DNA of 64,000 nt. It comes from an uncultured Flavobacteriales bacterium. GTDB taxonomy: Bacteria > Bacteroidota > Bacteroidia > Flavobacteriales_E > Vicingaceae. Numbering within the stretch: position 1 is the stretch's first letter; each line of letters starts with the position of its first letter. The position numbers and the translations under genes are program-made. Positions 32,867-40,425 of the stretch are shown in pieces. The stretch is taken from positions 1 through 64,000 of the forward strand of contig CALCHN010000046.1 of the NCBI GenBank assembly GCA_937901255.1, in the 5' to 3' direction. The notes beneath the pieces are model-generated. The model did not search any database. It was not told where the DNA came from and was given only the letters and a program-made list of their open reading frames with translations.

Positions 32867-33598
32867 TTAAACAAATAATTCTTCTAACACCTCTTTAGTT
32901 TTTAAAGTATCAAAATTTACTGCATGGATTTTATAATAATCCAATAAGGCTTGTAATAAGCTTGCTCTTAATTTATTATTGATAACGGTATTTTCAATTT
33001 CCTGATAATGGTGTTGAATAATTCCCAACACTATTTGCGATGCGTCTGAATCTATATACGCAGGATGAAAAGGCTTTATGGGTAAAAATACACCTTCTTG
33101 CAAATCAAAATATTTATTTTCTGCATTTAGTTTGGTGTTTACTTGTGGCGGAAATCCTAAATATTTGGCAAAAAGTGTTAAAAAATAAATGTGAAAATTA
33201 GCGTAGTTTTTTTCGGTTACATCTAACACCTGGACGCTATGATATAAAAAATGAAACAAATCGCTATTTGGTTCCTCCTCTCTAATGGTTTTATAAATAA
33301 CCTCTGCAATAAAAAAAGCGATACTGCCTTTGTAAACATTAAAAGGAATATCCCGAAAAGGAACGTCTAACTTAATGTCTTTAAGTTGTTGTAGTCCTTT
33401 ATTTTCTTTGTGATAAGCATTTACATCAACTAATGACAAAGGTTGTAAATAAGCAAATTTATTAGCTGATTTTTTACTTCTTACTCCATTAATAATATAC
33501 GACTGCAATCCGAATTTTTCAGTATAAATTTTGGCAATAATGCTTTTTTCGCCATACTTAAACTGATGAATTACTATTCCTTTGGTAGTGTGGAGCAT
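32867..33598 (-). CDS. recO: DNA repair protein RecO
   Basis: A 243-residue recombination mediator that helps load RecA on SSB-coated gaps with RecR. The N-terminal OB-fold begins TTKGIVIHQFKYGEKSIIAK and continues YTEKFGLQSYIINGVRSKKS; the C-terminal helical part has HFYLTLFAKYLGFPP-like spacing (IYFLTLFAKYLGFPPQVN), which is characteristic. The zinc cysteines of some RecO proteins are absent, as is common in this phylum. It follows the PorZ-like gene on the same strand after a repeat-filled gap of 177 bases. Confidence 0.93.
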   Translation of the reverse strand: MLHTTKGIVIHQFKYGEKSIIAKIYTEKFGLQSYIINGVRSKKSANKFAYLQPLSLVDVNAYHKENKGLQQLKDIKLDVPFRDIPFNVYKGSIAFFIAEVIYKTIREEEPNSDLFHFLYHSVQVLDVTEKNYANFHIYFLTLFAKYLGFPPQVNTKLNAENKYFDLQEGVFLPIKPFHPAYIDSDASQIVLGIIQHHYQEIENTVINNKLRASLLQALLDYYKIHAVNFDTLKTKEVLEELFV

Positions 33599-33602
33599 AT
33601 GA

Positions 33603-33772
33603 GTTAATTGTTAATTGGTTAAGCCCCTCCCAACCTCCCCGAAGGGGAGGAGTTGCCAACGCAAAGAGCCTTTGTTAATCGCTATTTATTAATATCGTTT
33701 TTGTTAATCGCTATTTATTCTCGGTTGTTTCCCCCGTTAAAATCTCTAATCTCCAATTTCTAATTATCAATT
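33603..33772. repeat. Composite repeat-filled spacer between the PorZ-like gene and recO
   Basis: The spacer holds TTAATTGTTAATTGGTTAA (GGTTAA family), the inverted copy of the GC-rich palindrome (33621-33660, GCCCCTCCCAACC with CTCCCCGAAGGGGAG), two direct copies of GTTAATCGCTATTTATT (from 33674 and 33702), and an inverted GATTAGA-type stretch (AATCTCTAATCTCCAATTTC, from 33742). Four repeat types in 170 bases mark it as a repeat-collecting site. Confidence 0.7.
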
Positions 33773-33775
33773 ATA

Positions 33776-36073
33776 TCAATTAAGTATAAGAATTTTTCCA
33801 GCTTTTTTCTGGCTACCATCTTCGCTATTAGCAAAAACCATATAAACACCCGATTTTACTCGTTCTCCATTAATGTTTTTACCATCCCAAATTGCTTGTC
33901 CACCCAACGAAGTAGTTTCGTAAACAATGTTACCTTCAATATCTGTAATTTTTACATTTGAGTTTACCACCATTCCTCTAATGGCTATTGTTCCATTAAA
34001 GTCAGGTTTTACAGGGTTGGGATAAACAAACAATTCATAATCATCTAAAGGTTCTGTTGCTGTGCTTTTGTAAGAAAGTAAACCTTTACTTGTTGCAAAA
34101 AACACTTCTCCAGTGGTGTGGTTAATGGTTATATCTAAAATATGATTAGAAAATAGCGGACTATTTTCTTCTGTAAAATGAAAAACTTCTTCTGTACCGT
34201 CTGCACTCATTAAAAATACTCCGGAGTTTTGTGTGCCAAACCATTTTCTGTCGGCTCCATCTACAGCTATTGCAGTTACAGACTCTGTTCCTAACAGAAT
34301 TTCTACATTTCCATCTTGCTCTACAAAAATTTGGTTGACAGTAATTTGTCCGTCAAAAACAGCATCAGGAGTGAATATTACAGCAACACCTTCATCAGTT
34401 CCCAACCAAATTTTCCCATCTAAATCTTGTTCAATACAATAAATAGCTGTTCCGGGTACACTACTTCCACCCAAAGTATCAAGTCTATCATCAGCAGTAG
34501 TGTTAAATGTTTTATTTTCATCAAAAATTAGAATTTGCTTGTTAATAGGATCAACTATCCATTTATAATCATTTCTATCTACCAAAGTACTAGAAAAATA
34601 TTTTCCAGAACTACCTGTAAAAGCATAACTATACCAATTATCATCAGCTGTTTTTACATGCAATACTTTGTTATTGTTTGGAAATGAACTTGTTATCCAA
34701 AGGTTGTCATCGCTATCAAAATTTAACGTTCCTACCTGAGTAGGCCCAAAAAATACACTATCTAATGGCGAATTTCTGGCGTTATATACTTTAGCAACCT
34801 GGTCGTTAATTAACTCTATTAGCCCATTAGACCACGAACCTACAAATACATTATCAATGTTTTTTGGATGAATAGCTACGGCAACAAGTCCGGTTAAAAT
34901 ACCGCCTTCAGGATTTTGTATGGTTTGCGGAAATTTTACCCAAGTTCCTTCTTTTCTGTGGTTAATATTATTCTGACTTACCTGATTAACAAATCCACCG
35001 GAAACCATCCATAAATTATCATCTCGCATATCTAATGCATAAGAAGTAGATGTAGAAGGACCGTCAGGAGTTATAAATTCAACAGCATTACTTGGTGTAA
35101 CTTTTACTAATCCTTTAAAATTATCGGCAAACCAAATATTAGCAGACGCATCAAGTGTTACTTCATTAGAAACGCTAGGAACTCCATTGTAAGTATAATA
35201 TTCTTGAAGAGAAATTAAATTTTCATCAAAAATTTCGGTAGTATAAAGCTTATTAACTGCTAATCTGTTGCTCGATAATACTTGTAAATTCTCTATATCC
35301 TGACCAGTTGTAGAAAAATGTTGCCATACTCCGTTAAGATTAAAAAATATAGTATCTCCTAAACTAACAGCTGCATCATTAGCAGCAAACAACATATTAG
35401 AAAAATAAACGATACTGCTAAATTTTCTATTTCCTAAATCAGGTAAAAAACTCCAATTATTAAAGTTGGACAAATTAGGATTATTAAAATCTGCAAAATA
35501 AACACCATCATCTGAGGCAGCATAGATGTATTGGTTATCCATTGTTACTGAATGTGTAACCATATCTGCTCCCAAAGCACCATAATAATACGTATCGGTA
35601 ACTTCTTTTCTATCGGTATCTAACACCACAATTCCGAAATCGGTAGAAAGATAAGCATACTGATTTTTTAAATAAATATGATTGATTTTTTTTGAACCCA
35701 TTATACCACTCATGGTAATAAACGGTAGGTTAGTAATGGTATTTTCGGCATCTAAAATGTCAATATTTCCATTTTGATATGTAATTATAACTCTCTGATT
35801 GTAAGGATTGTATTTAATTTTGCTCAACCCTATATCCGACAATCCATTAACTAAATTTAAACGTTCAACACTATTATCCGATTGAGAATAAATAAATACA
35901 GCTGAACCAGTAGCACAATACACTTTTTGGTTGCCATAGCTAACCGAAACAGCATCGCTATAAGGTAAATGATCTCGCCAAGAGCCAATAGGAATATCTT
36001 GAGCCTTGAGTTCAATAAAAAGCAATAAGCTAACTGCCAGAATAAGTAACTTTTTAACGGATTTAAAAAACAT
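33776..36073 (-). CDS. porZ: PorZ-like T9SS component, two-component-propeller repeats with sorting domain
   Basis: A 765-residue exported protein (signal peptide ending LFIELKAQ). The body reads as beta-propeller repeats (IPIGSWRDHLPYSDAVSVSY at the mature start; later KIWLGTDEGVAVIF, RKWFGTQNSGVFL, GEVFFATSKGLLSY). The C-terminal 85 residues are a type A-like T9SS tail (LFVYPNPVKPDFNGTIAIRG; VKSGVYMVFANSEDGSQ). This layout fits PorZ, the surface partner of the PorU sortase in the attachment complex. A generic propeller cargo protein is the alternative; the N-terminal sequence favours PorZ. Confidence 0.78.
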   Translation of the reverse strand: MFFKSVKKLLILAVSLLLFIELKAQDIPIGSWRDHLPYSDAVSVSYGNQKVYCATGSAVFIYSQSDNSVERLNLVNGLSDIGLSKIKYNPYNQRVIITYQNGNIDILDAENTITNLPFITMSGIMGSKKINHIYLKNQYAYLSTDFGIVVLDTDRKEVTDTYYYGALGADMVTHSVTMDNQYIYAASDDGVYFADFNNPNLSNFNNWSFLPDLGNRKFSSIVYFSNMLFAANDAAVSLGDTIFFNLNGVWQHFSTTGQDIENLQVLSSNRLAVNKLYTTEIFDENLISLQEYYTYNGVPSVSNEVTLDASANIWFADNFKGLVKVTPSNAVEFITPDGPSTSTSYALDMRDDNLWMVSGGFVNQVSQNNINHRKEGTWVKFPQTIQNPEGGILTGLVAVAIHPKNIDNVFVGSWSNGLIELINDQVAKVYNARNSPLDSVFFGPTQVGTLNFDSDDNLWITSSFPNNNKVLHVKTADDNWYSYAFTGSSGKYFSSTLVDRNDYKWIVDPINKQILIFDENKTFNTTADDRLDTLGGSSVPGTAIYCIEQDLDGKIWLGTDEGVAVIFTPDAVFDGQITVNQIFVEQDGNVEILLGTESVTAIAVDGADRKWFGTQNSGVFLMSADGTEEVFHFTEENSPLFSNHILDITINHTTGEVFFATSKGLLSYKSTATEPLDDYELFVYPNPVKPDFNGTIAIRGMVVNSNVKITDIEGNIVYETTSLGGQAIWDGKNINGERVKSGVYMVFANSEDGSQKKAGKILILN

Positions 36074-36459
36074 AGTTGCTTTAACAGATTTGGAAAAACT
36101 TTATTGTGTAAAATTAATGAAAAAGTAACAAGATAAGTGCAGTTAAGACGACTCGTAACTATCAATAAAATTAAAAACCCCTTTACTTCTTTCGAAATAA
36201 AGGGGAATTTGATAAGAAAAAGGTAACATGAATAACTTTCAAAAGCAGATATCCATAAAATGAAGACGAATTATGAAACAAATAGGTTGCTTATTGTATG
36301 AAAATATTTTTTTATCAAAAAATAGTTAAGCTATTGTTTTACAAGTTCTATCTATTTGATTTTGATGGTTTATCCAAAAAAGGCTTTTTTTGTTCTTTTT
36401 TAATGTTAAGAATGATAATTTTGAACGAAAACAGAGAAACAATAAATATTATTTAAAAT
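36074..36459. other. 386-base divergent intergenic region, porZ-like/trxB
   Basis: No gene is visible in this AT-rich stretch. It contains a hairpin at 36178-36205 (CCCCTTTA with TAAAGGGG), followed on the minus strand by GTTTTTAATTTT, so it looks like a terminator pointing toward the PorZ-like gene. TAATTTTG at 36416-36423 fits a -7 promoter element for trxB. The region between the two elements is unremarkable. Confidence 0.55.
36178..36205 (-). terminator. Orphan terminator-like hairpin upstream of the PorZ-like gene
   Basis: An 8-bp stem (CCCCTTTA/TAAAGGGG) whose loop holds TTTCGAAA. On the minus strand it is followed by TTTTT. It sits 105 bases before the PorZ-like start, in the direction of that gene. 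It may be a leader attenuator or the end of a small RNA; no promoter for either is obvious. Confidence 0.5.
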
Positions 36460-37407
36460 ATGTCAGAAGGAATAGAAAAAATCAAATGCCTTATTATAGG
36501 CTCAGGTCCTGCGGGATATACAGCTGCAATTTATGCTGCAAGGGCAAATTTAAAACCTGTAATGTATATGGGAATGCAACCAGGAGGTCAGCTTACTACT
36601 ACCAATGAAGTAGAAAATTTCCCAGGTTATCCTGATGGCGTTACCGGTCCCGAAATGATGGTTCAACTGCAAAAACAAGCTGAAAGATTTGAAACAGATG
36701 TACGTACAGGTTGGGTTACAAAAGTAGATTTTTCAGGTTATCCACATAAAGTTTGGGTGGATGATACTAAAGAATTGCATTGCGATACGGTAATTATTGC
36801 TACAGGAGCATCAGCAAAATATTTAGGAATACCTTCAGAGCAAAAATATTTAGCAGCAGGCGGTGGCGTTTCTGCATGTGCTGTTTGTGATGGGTTTTTC
36901 TACAGAAACCAAGAAACAGTAATTGTTGGTGCTGGAGATTCTGCTTGTGAAGAAGCTCATTATTTATCTAACATTTGTAAAAAAGTTACGATGTTGGTAA
37001 GAAGCGAAAAATTCCGTGCTTCAAAAATTATGGAAGAACGTGTAAAAAGAACAGAAAACATAGAAATTCTTTACAATACTGAAACTGTTGAAGTATTAGG
37101 GGAAAATGATTTGGTAACAGGTGTTAAAGTAAAAAATACTCAAACCAACGAAGAAAAAATAATTCCATGTACTGGCTTTTTCTTAGCTATAGGACATAAA
37201 CCAAATACGGATGTTTTCAAGCCTTATATTGAAATGGATGAAGTAGGTTATATTAAAAATGTACCGGGTTCATCTAAAACCAATGTAGAAGGTGTTTTTG
37301 TTTCAGGTGATGCTGCTGACAAAACTTACAGACAAGCTGTTACTGCTGCTGGAACAGGTTGTATGGCAGCCTTAGATGCGGAAAGATTTTTGGCATCGAA
37401 ACATTAA
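36460..37407 (+). CDS. trxB: Thioredoxin reductase
   Basis: A 315-residue FAD/NADPH enzyme that reduces thioredoxin. The FAD motif is CLIIGSGPAGYTAAIYAARA (8-27), the redox-active pair is CAVC in VSACAVCDGFFY (about 145), the NADPH motif is VIVGAGDSACEEAHYL and the C-terminal FAD motif is VFVSGDAADKTYRQAVTAAG. Length and order are standard. It is monocistronic and ends in a strong bidirectional terminator shared with yraN. Confidence 0.97.
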   Translation: MSEGIEKIKCLIIGSGPAGYTAAIYAARANLKPVMYMGMQPGGQLTTTNEVENFPGYPDGVTGPEMMVQLQKQAERFETDVRTGWVTKVDFSGYPHKVWVDDTKELHCDTVIIATGASAKYLGIPSEQKYLAAGGGVSACAVCDGFFYRNQETVIVGAGDSACEEAHYLSNICKKVTMLVRSEKFRASKIMEERVKRTENIEILYNTETVEVLGENDLVTGVKVKNTQTNEEKIIPCTGFFLAIGHKPNTDVFKPYIEMDEVGYIKNVPGSSKTNVEGVFVSGDAADKTYRQAVTAAGTGCMAALDAERFLASKH

Positions 37408-37425
37408 TGAAATTCATTAATATAG

Positions 37426-37464
37426 AAAGAGCCGCTAATAGTTAATTTATTAGCGGCTCTTTTA
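37426..37464. terminator. Bidirectional rho-independent terminator between trxB and yraN
   Basis: A perfect 13-bp stem (AGAGCCGCTAATA at 37428-37440 with its reverse complement at 37448-37460), a 7-base loop, As before and Ts after. It serves the convergent genes trxB (stop at 37407) and yraN (stop at 37469). Confidence 0.9.
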
Positions 37465-37468
37465 TTTA

Positions 37469-37828
37469 CTAAAAAGCACTAAATGCGTCTTTAATGTGAT
37501 TAACAACCGTTTTGTTTTCATTCATCACAATAGCAATAACATCAAAACGAGCATTGAGATCAATTTCGTATTGCTCTAAATAATAATTTGCTCCTTCAAT
37601 AAGGTGTTGTTGTTTAGCTATAGTTACTGCATCTTCAGGGGAGCCAAAAAAATCGGTAGCACGGGTTTTTACTTCTACAAAAACAATTTCATCATTATCA
37701 ATGGCAATAATATCCATTTCAAATTTATGTTCATGCCAATTTGTAGCAACAATCTCATATCCCTGACTTTCTAAAAAAATCAACGCCTTTTCTTCTCCTT
37801 GTTTTCCTAAATCGTTGTGTTGTGCCAT
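37469..37828 (-). CDS. yraN: YraN/UPF0102 family endonuclease-like protein
   Basis: A 119-residue protein of the UPF0102 family, which has a PD-(D/E)xK nuclease fold. GKQGEEKALIFLESQGYEIV opens it; the core Asp is in KFEMDIIAIDNDEIVFVEVK (ExK pair) and TRATDFFGSPEDAV follows. The cellular role is uncertain; nuclease activity has been proposed for Holliday junction or RNA substrates. It is downstream of dnaJ on the same strand with a gap of 60 bases. Confidence 0.93.
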   Translation of the reverse strand: MAQHNDLGKQGEEKALIFLESQGYEIVATNWHEHKFEMDIIAIDNDEIVFVEVKTRATDFFGSPEDAVTIAKQQHLIEGANYYLEQYEIDLNARFDVIAIVMNENKTVVNHIKDAFSAF

Positions 37829-37888
37829 TTAGTAATCAAATAAAAATACAGAAAAGAGATTTAGATTAAACAGAAGTAGGGTCAGGGA

Positions 37889-39004
37889 TCAATTAAAATA
37901 ATCTTTCATTTTATCGAAAAATCCTTTCTCTTTTCCGTTTAGTTTGGGTTGAAAGTTTTCAGAGGTTCTTAGTTTTTCAAGTGTTTCTTTTTCTGCTTTA
38001 GTAAGTTCTTGCGGAGTCCAAACATTAATGTAAATTAAGAAATCTCCTTTGCCATAACCTTGTATATTGGGCAATCCTTTTCCTTTTAACCTTAGCACTT
38101 TTCCACTTTGAGTTCCTGGTTCAATTTTTACTTTTACTTTTCCATCAACTGTAGGAATCTCTATGGAAGTTCCTAATGCAGCATCAACAAAGTTGAGGTA
38201 CAAATCATACAATAAGTTTACACCGTCTCTTTTAATATTTTCATGAGGTATTTCTTCAATTAATATGATTAGATCTCCAGCAATACCATCTTTTGGACCT
38301 GCATTTCCTTTTCCAGAAACAGAAAGTTGCATACCATCTTCCACTCCTGCAGGAATGTTAATGGTTATCGTATCTTCTTTTCTGATTAGTCCATCATTAT
38401 TAGCATCAGCTGGTTTTTTGTCAATTATTTTTCCATCTCCACCACAAGCAGGACAAGGAGAAGAGGTTTGCATTTGCCCTAAAATAGTGTTAGCAATTCT
38501 TGTAATTTGTCCAGTTCCATTACATTGGTTACAGTCTTTAAAAGTTACTCCTTCGGCATTTACCAGTTTATTTACTTTAATTTTTTTCTCAACACCATTC
38601 GCTATTTCTTTTAAGGTCATTTTTACACGAACTCTAAGATTGGTTCCTCTAGACACTCTTCTGCCTCTACTTTGTCCGCCTCCAAAGCCTCCAAATCCGC
38701 CACCGAAAATATCACCAAACTGAGAGAAAATATCATCCATATTCATACCGCCACCACCAAAACCACCTCCGGCTGCTCCACCAACTCCTTGGTGTCCGAA
38801 TCTGTCGTAACGTTGTCTTTTTTCAGGATTGCTTAATACTTCATAAGCCTCAGCTGCTTCTTTAAACTTATCTTCTGCAGTTTTGTCATCAGGATTTTTA
38901 TCTGGATGATATTTAATTGCCATCTGACGATATGCTTTTTTTATCTCTGCTTCGGAAGCATTTTTAGAAACGCCTAATACTTCGTAATAATCTCTCTTGC
39001 TCAT
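37889..39004 (-). CDS. dnaJ: Chaperone DnaJ with only one zinc site
   Basis: A 371-residue Hsp40 co-chaperone of DnaK. J domain 1-70 with HPD at 33-35; Gly/Phe-rich region 71-112; substrate-binding C-terminal domains and dimer region after about 205. The zinc region is reduced: only two CxxCxGxG motifs are present (C158/C161, CNQCNGTG; C184/C187, CPACGGDG). Motifs 1 and 4, which form zinc site I in ordinary DnaJ, are replaced by NAEGVTFKD and KKPADANNDG. Site II, needed for DnaK-linked folding, is retained. It is downstream of grpE, so the pair forms a heat-shock operon. Confidence 0.95.
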   Translation of the reverse strand: MSKRDYYEVLGVSKNASEAEIKKAYRQMAIKYHPDKNPDDKTAEDKFKEAAEAYEVLSNPEKRQRYDRFGHQGVGGAAGGGFGGGGMNMDDIFSQFGDIFGGGFGGFGGGQSRGRRVSRGTNLRVRVKMTLKEIANGVEKKIKVNKLVNAEGVTFKDCNQCNGTGQITRIANTILGQMQTSSPCPACGGDGKIIDKKPADANNDGLIRKEDTITINIPAGVEDGMQLSVSGKGNAGPKDGIAGDLIILIEEIPHENIKRDGVNLLYDLYLNFVDAALGTSIEIPTVDGKVKVKIEPGTQSGKVLRLKGKGLPNIQGYGKGDFLIYINVWTPQELTKAEKETLEKLRTSENFQPKLNGKEKGFFDKMKDYFN

Positions 39005-39009
39005 TTTAA

Positions 39010-39065
39010 ATTCGTTAACCGTTAATAGTTATTTGTTATTGGTTAAATGTAATTGGTTAATTGCA
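39010..39065. repeat. GGTTAA-rich simple repeat between grpE and dnaJ
   Basis: GTTAACCGTTAATAGTTATT, GTTATTGGTTAAATG and TAATTGGTTAATTGC are overlapping variants of the same short unit. It resembles the stretches at 8905-8945 and 33603-33620. It occupies the start of the 129-base gap between grpE and dnaJ; the rest is featureless AT-rich sequence. Confidence 0.5.
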
Positions 39066-39133
39066 ACTAGAAAGTAAGTTTTTCAAAAATTAATCAATTC
39101 ACACATTCACATATTAATTTATTCTCACATTTA

Positions 39134-39697
39134 TCATTGCCCAACAACCACTTTAGTATATCTTATCACTTTTCCGTTAAGGGAATAGCCTTTCTCAACT
39201 TCATCTATTACTTTTCCTACTTCATTTTTGCTAGGAGCAGGAACTTGAGTAATGGCATCGTGTAGTTCTACATTAAATGGTTCTCCTATTTGAGAAGGTG
39301 TTGCTTCTAATCCTTTTTGTTTTAAGATAGAAAGCATCTTTTCGTGGATTAACTTCATACCATCTTTTACGGAATCAATATCTTTAGCATCTTGCATTGC
39401 TTTTGATGCTCTTTCAAAATCATCAATTACAGGAAGCATAGCAGTTATTATTTCTTCTCCGGCTGTTTTAAATAAGTCTAGTTTTTCTTTTTGAGTTCTT
39501 TTTCTGAAGTTTTCAAAATCTGAATAAAGACGAAGGTATTTGTCTTTAGCTTCTTGCAATTCTATTTCCAATTGTTGTTCTTTTGTTAGTTCTTTTTGTT
39601 CTTCCTGATTTTCCGAAGCTTTTTCTTCTTGGATTTCTTCACTATTAGCTTGGATATTCTCTTCCTGAATATTTTTTTCTTCTTCGTTTGTTGTCAT
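39134..39697 (-). CDS. grpE: Nucleotide exchange factor GrpE
   Basis: A 187-residue protein that releases ADP from DnaK. ATG at 39697 (MTTNEEEKNIQEEN) is chosen; a TTG three codons upstream is less likely. The N-terminal 60 residues are a very acidic Glu-rich tail. A long coiled coil follows (KEQQLEIELQEAKDKYLRLY, then SDFENFRKRTQKEK). The C-terminal beta domain has EPFNVELHDAITQVPAP and VEKGYSLNGKVIRYTKVVVG. CAAAAATA at 39736-39743 is a possible -7 element on the minus strand. It is the upstream gene of the grpE-dnaJ operon. Confidence 0.96.
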   Translation of the reverse strand: MTTNEEEKNIQEENIQANSEEIQEEKASENQEEQKELTKEQQLEIELQEAKDKYLRLYSDFENFRKRTQKEKLDLFKTAGEEIITAMLPVIDDFERASKAMQDAKDIDSVKDGMKLIHEKMLSILKQKGLEATPSQIGEPFNVELHDAITQVPAPSKNEVGKVIDEVEKGYSLNGKVIRYTKVVVGQ

Positions 39698-39844
39698 AAT
39701 CTTCAAAAATTTAAAAAATAGTTTTTTAAGGAAGTCAAAAATACTACCATTTGAAATGAAATAGTCAATTTGTCATAATTTTGTTGTAATGTCAGGAATT
39801 AATGACAAATTAAGCTTAAATCACAATAAAAATAAGATGAGGAA

Positions 39845-40378
39845 TTATTTTTTTTCGAATTTACTTAGTGCTTCAATCAGTGCTTCGCCTCTTAGGTTTT
39901 TAGCGATTATTTTACCATCGCCATCAATTAAATAATTTGTAGGAATTGAGTTTACGTTATACATTGCTGCTCCTTCTGAATTCCAACCTTTAAGGTCGCT
40001 AGTATGATTGTTCCAAATTAGTCCGTCTTTTTCTATAGCAGCTTTCCAAGCATCTTTATTGGTGTCTAAAGAAAATCCGTAAACAGTAAAACCTTTACCG
40101 TTTTTAAATTTTTTATCTTTAAACATATTATAAGCTTTAACTACTGCAGGGTTTTCTCTTCTGCACGGCATGCACCAAGAAGACCAAAAATCTACTAAAA
40201 CTACCTTTCCTTTTAAGGAAGACAAAGCAATTTCTTTTCCTTCAGGATTGTTAAATTTTAAATCAGGAGCAATCTCGCCTATGTTTAATCCGGTATTTTG
40301 TTTATACATAAAGCCTAGCGTTACAACAATCATTAATACTAGAACAATGCTCGATTTGAATTTTTTAATAGTTTCCAT
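39845..40378 (-). CDS. TlpA-like thiol:disulfide oxidoreductase, membrane-anchored
   Basis: A 177-residue protein with an N-terminal hydrophobic anchor (SIVLVLMIVVTLGFMY) and an AhpC/TSA-thioredoxin fold. The redox motif is CMPC in LVDFWSSWCMPCRRENP (about 66-82) and the cis-Pro region is VNSIPTNYLIDGDGKI. Such proteins act in the periplasm on cytochrome c maturation, peptide disulfides or oxidative repair; the partner is not evident. It is flanked by grpE and murA on the same strand but has its own spacers. Confidence 0.92.
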   Translation of the reverse strand: METIKKFKSSIVLVLMIVVTLGFMYKQNTGLNIGEIAPDLKFNNPEGKEIALSSLKGKVVLVDFWSSWCMPCRRENPAVVKAYNMFKDKKFKNGKGFTVYGFSLDTNKDAWKAAIEKDGLIWNNHTSDLKGWNSEGAAMYNVNSIPTNYLIDGDGKIIAKNLRGEALIEALSKFEKK

Positions 40379-40425
40379 AAGTGTTGGTTTTTATTCGGGA
40401 AAATTTAGTCAAATAGAATGCCGAT

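Noticed and set aside
35857..36165. Minus-strand frame overlapping the start of the PorZ-like gene
   Set aside because: It is in another frame of the same region; the PorZ-like frame has the signal peptide and propeller domains.
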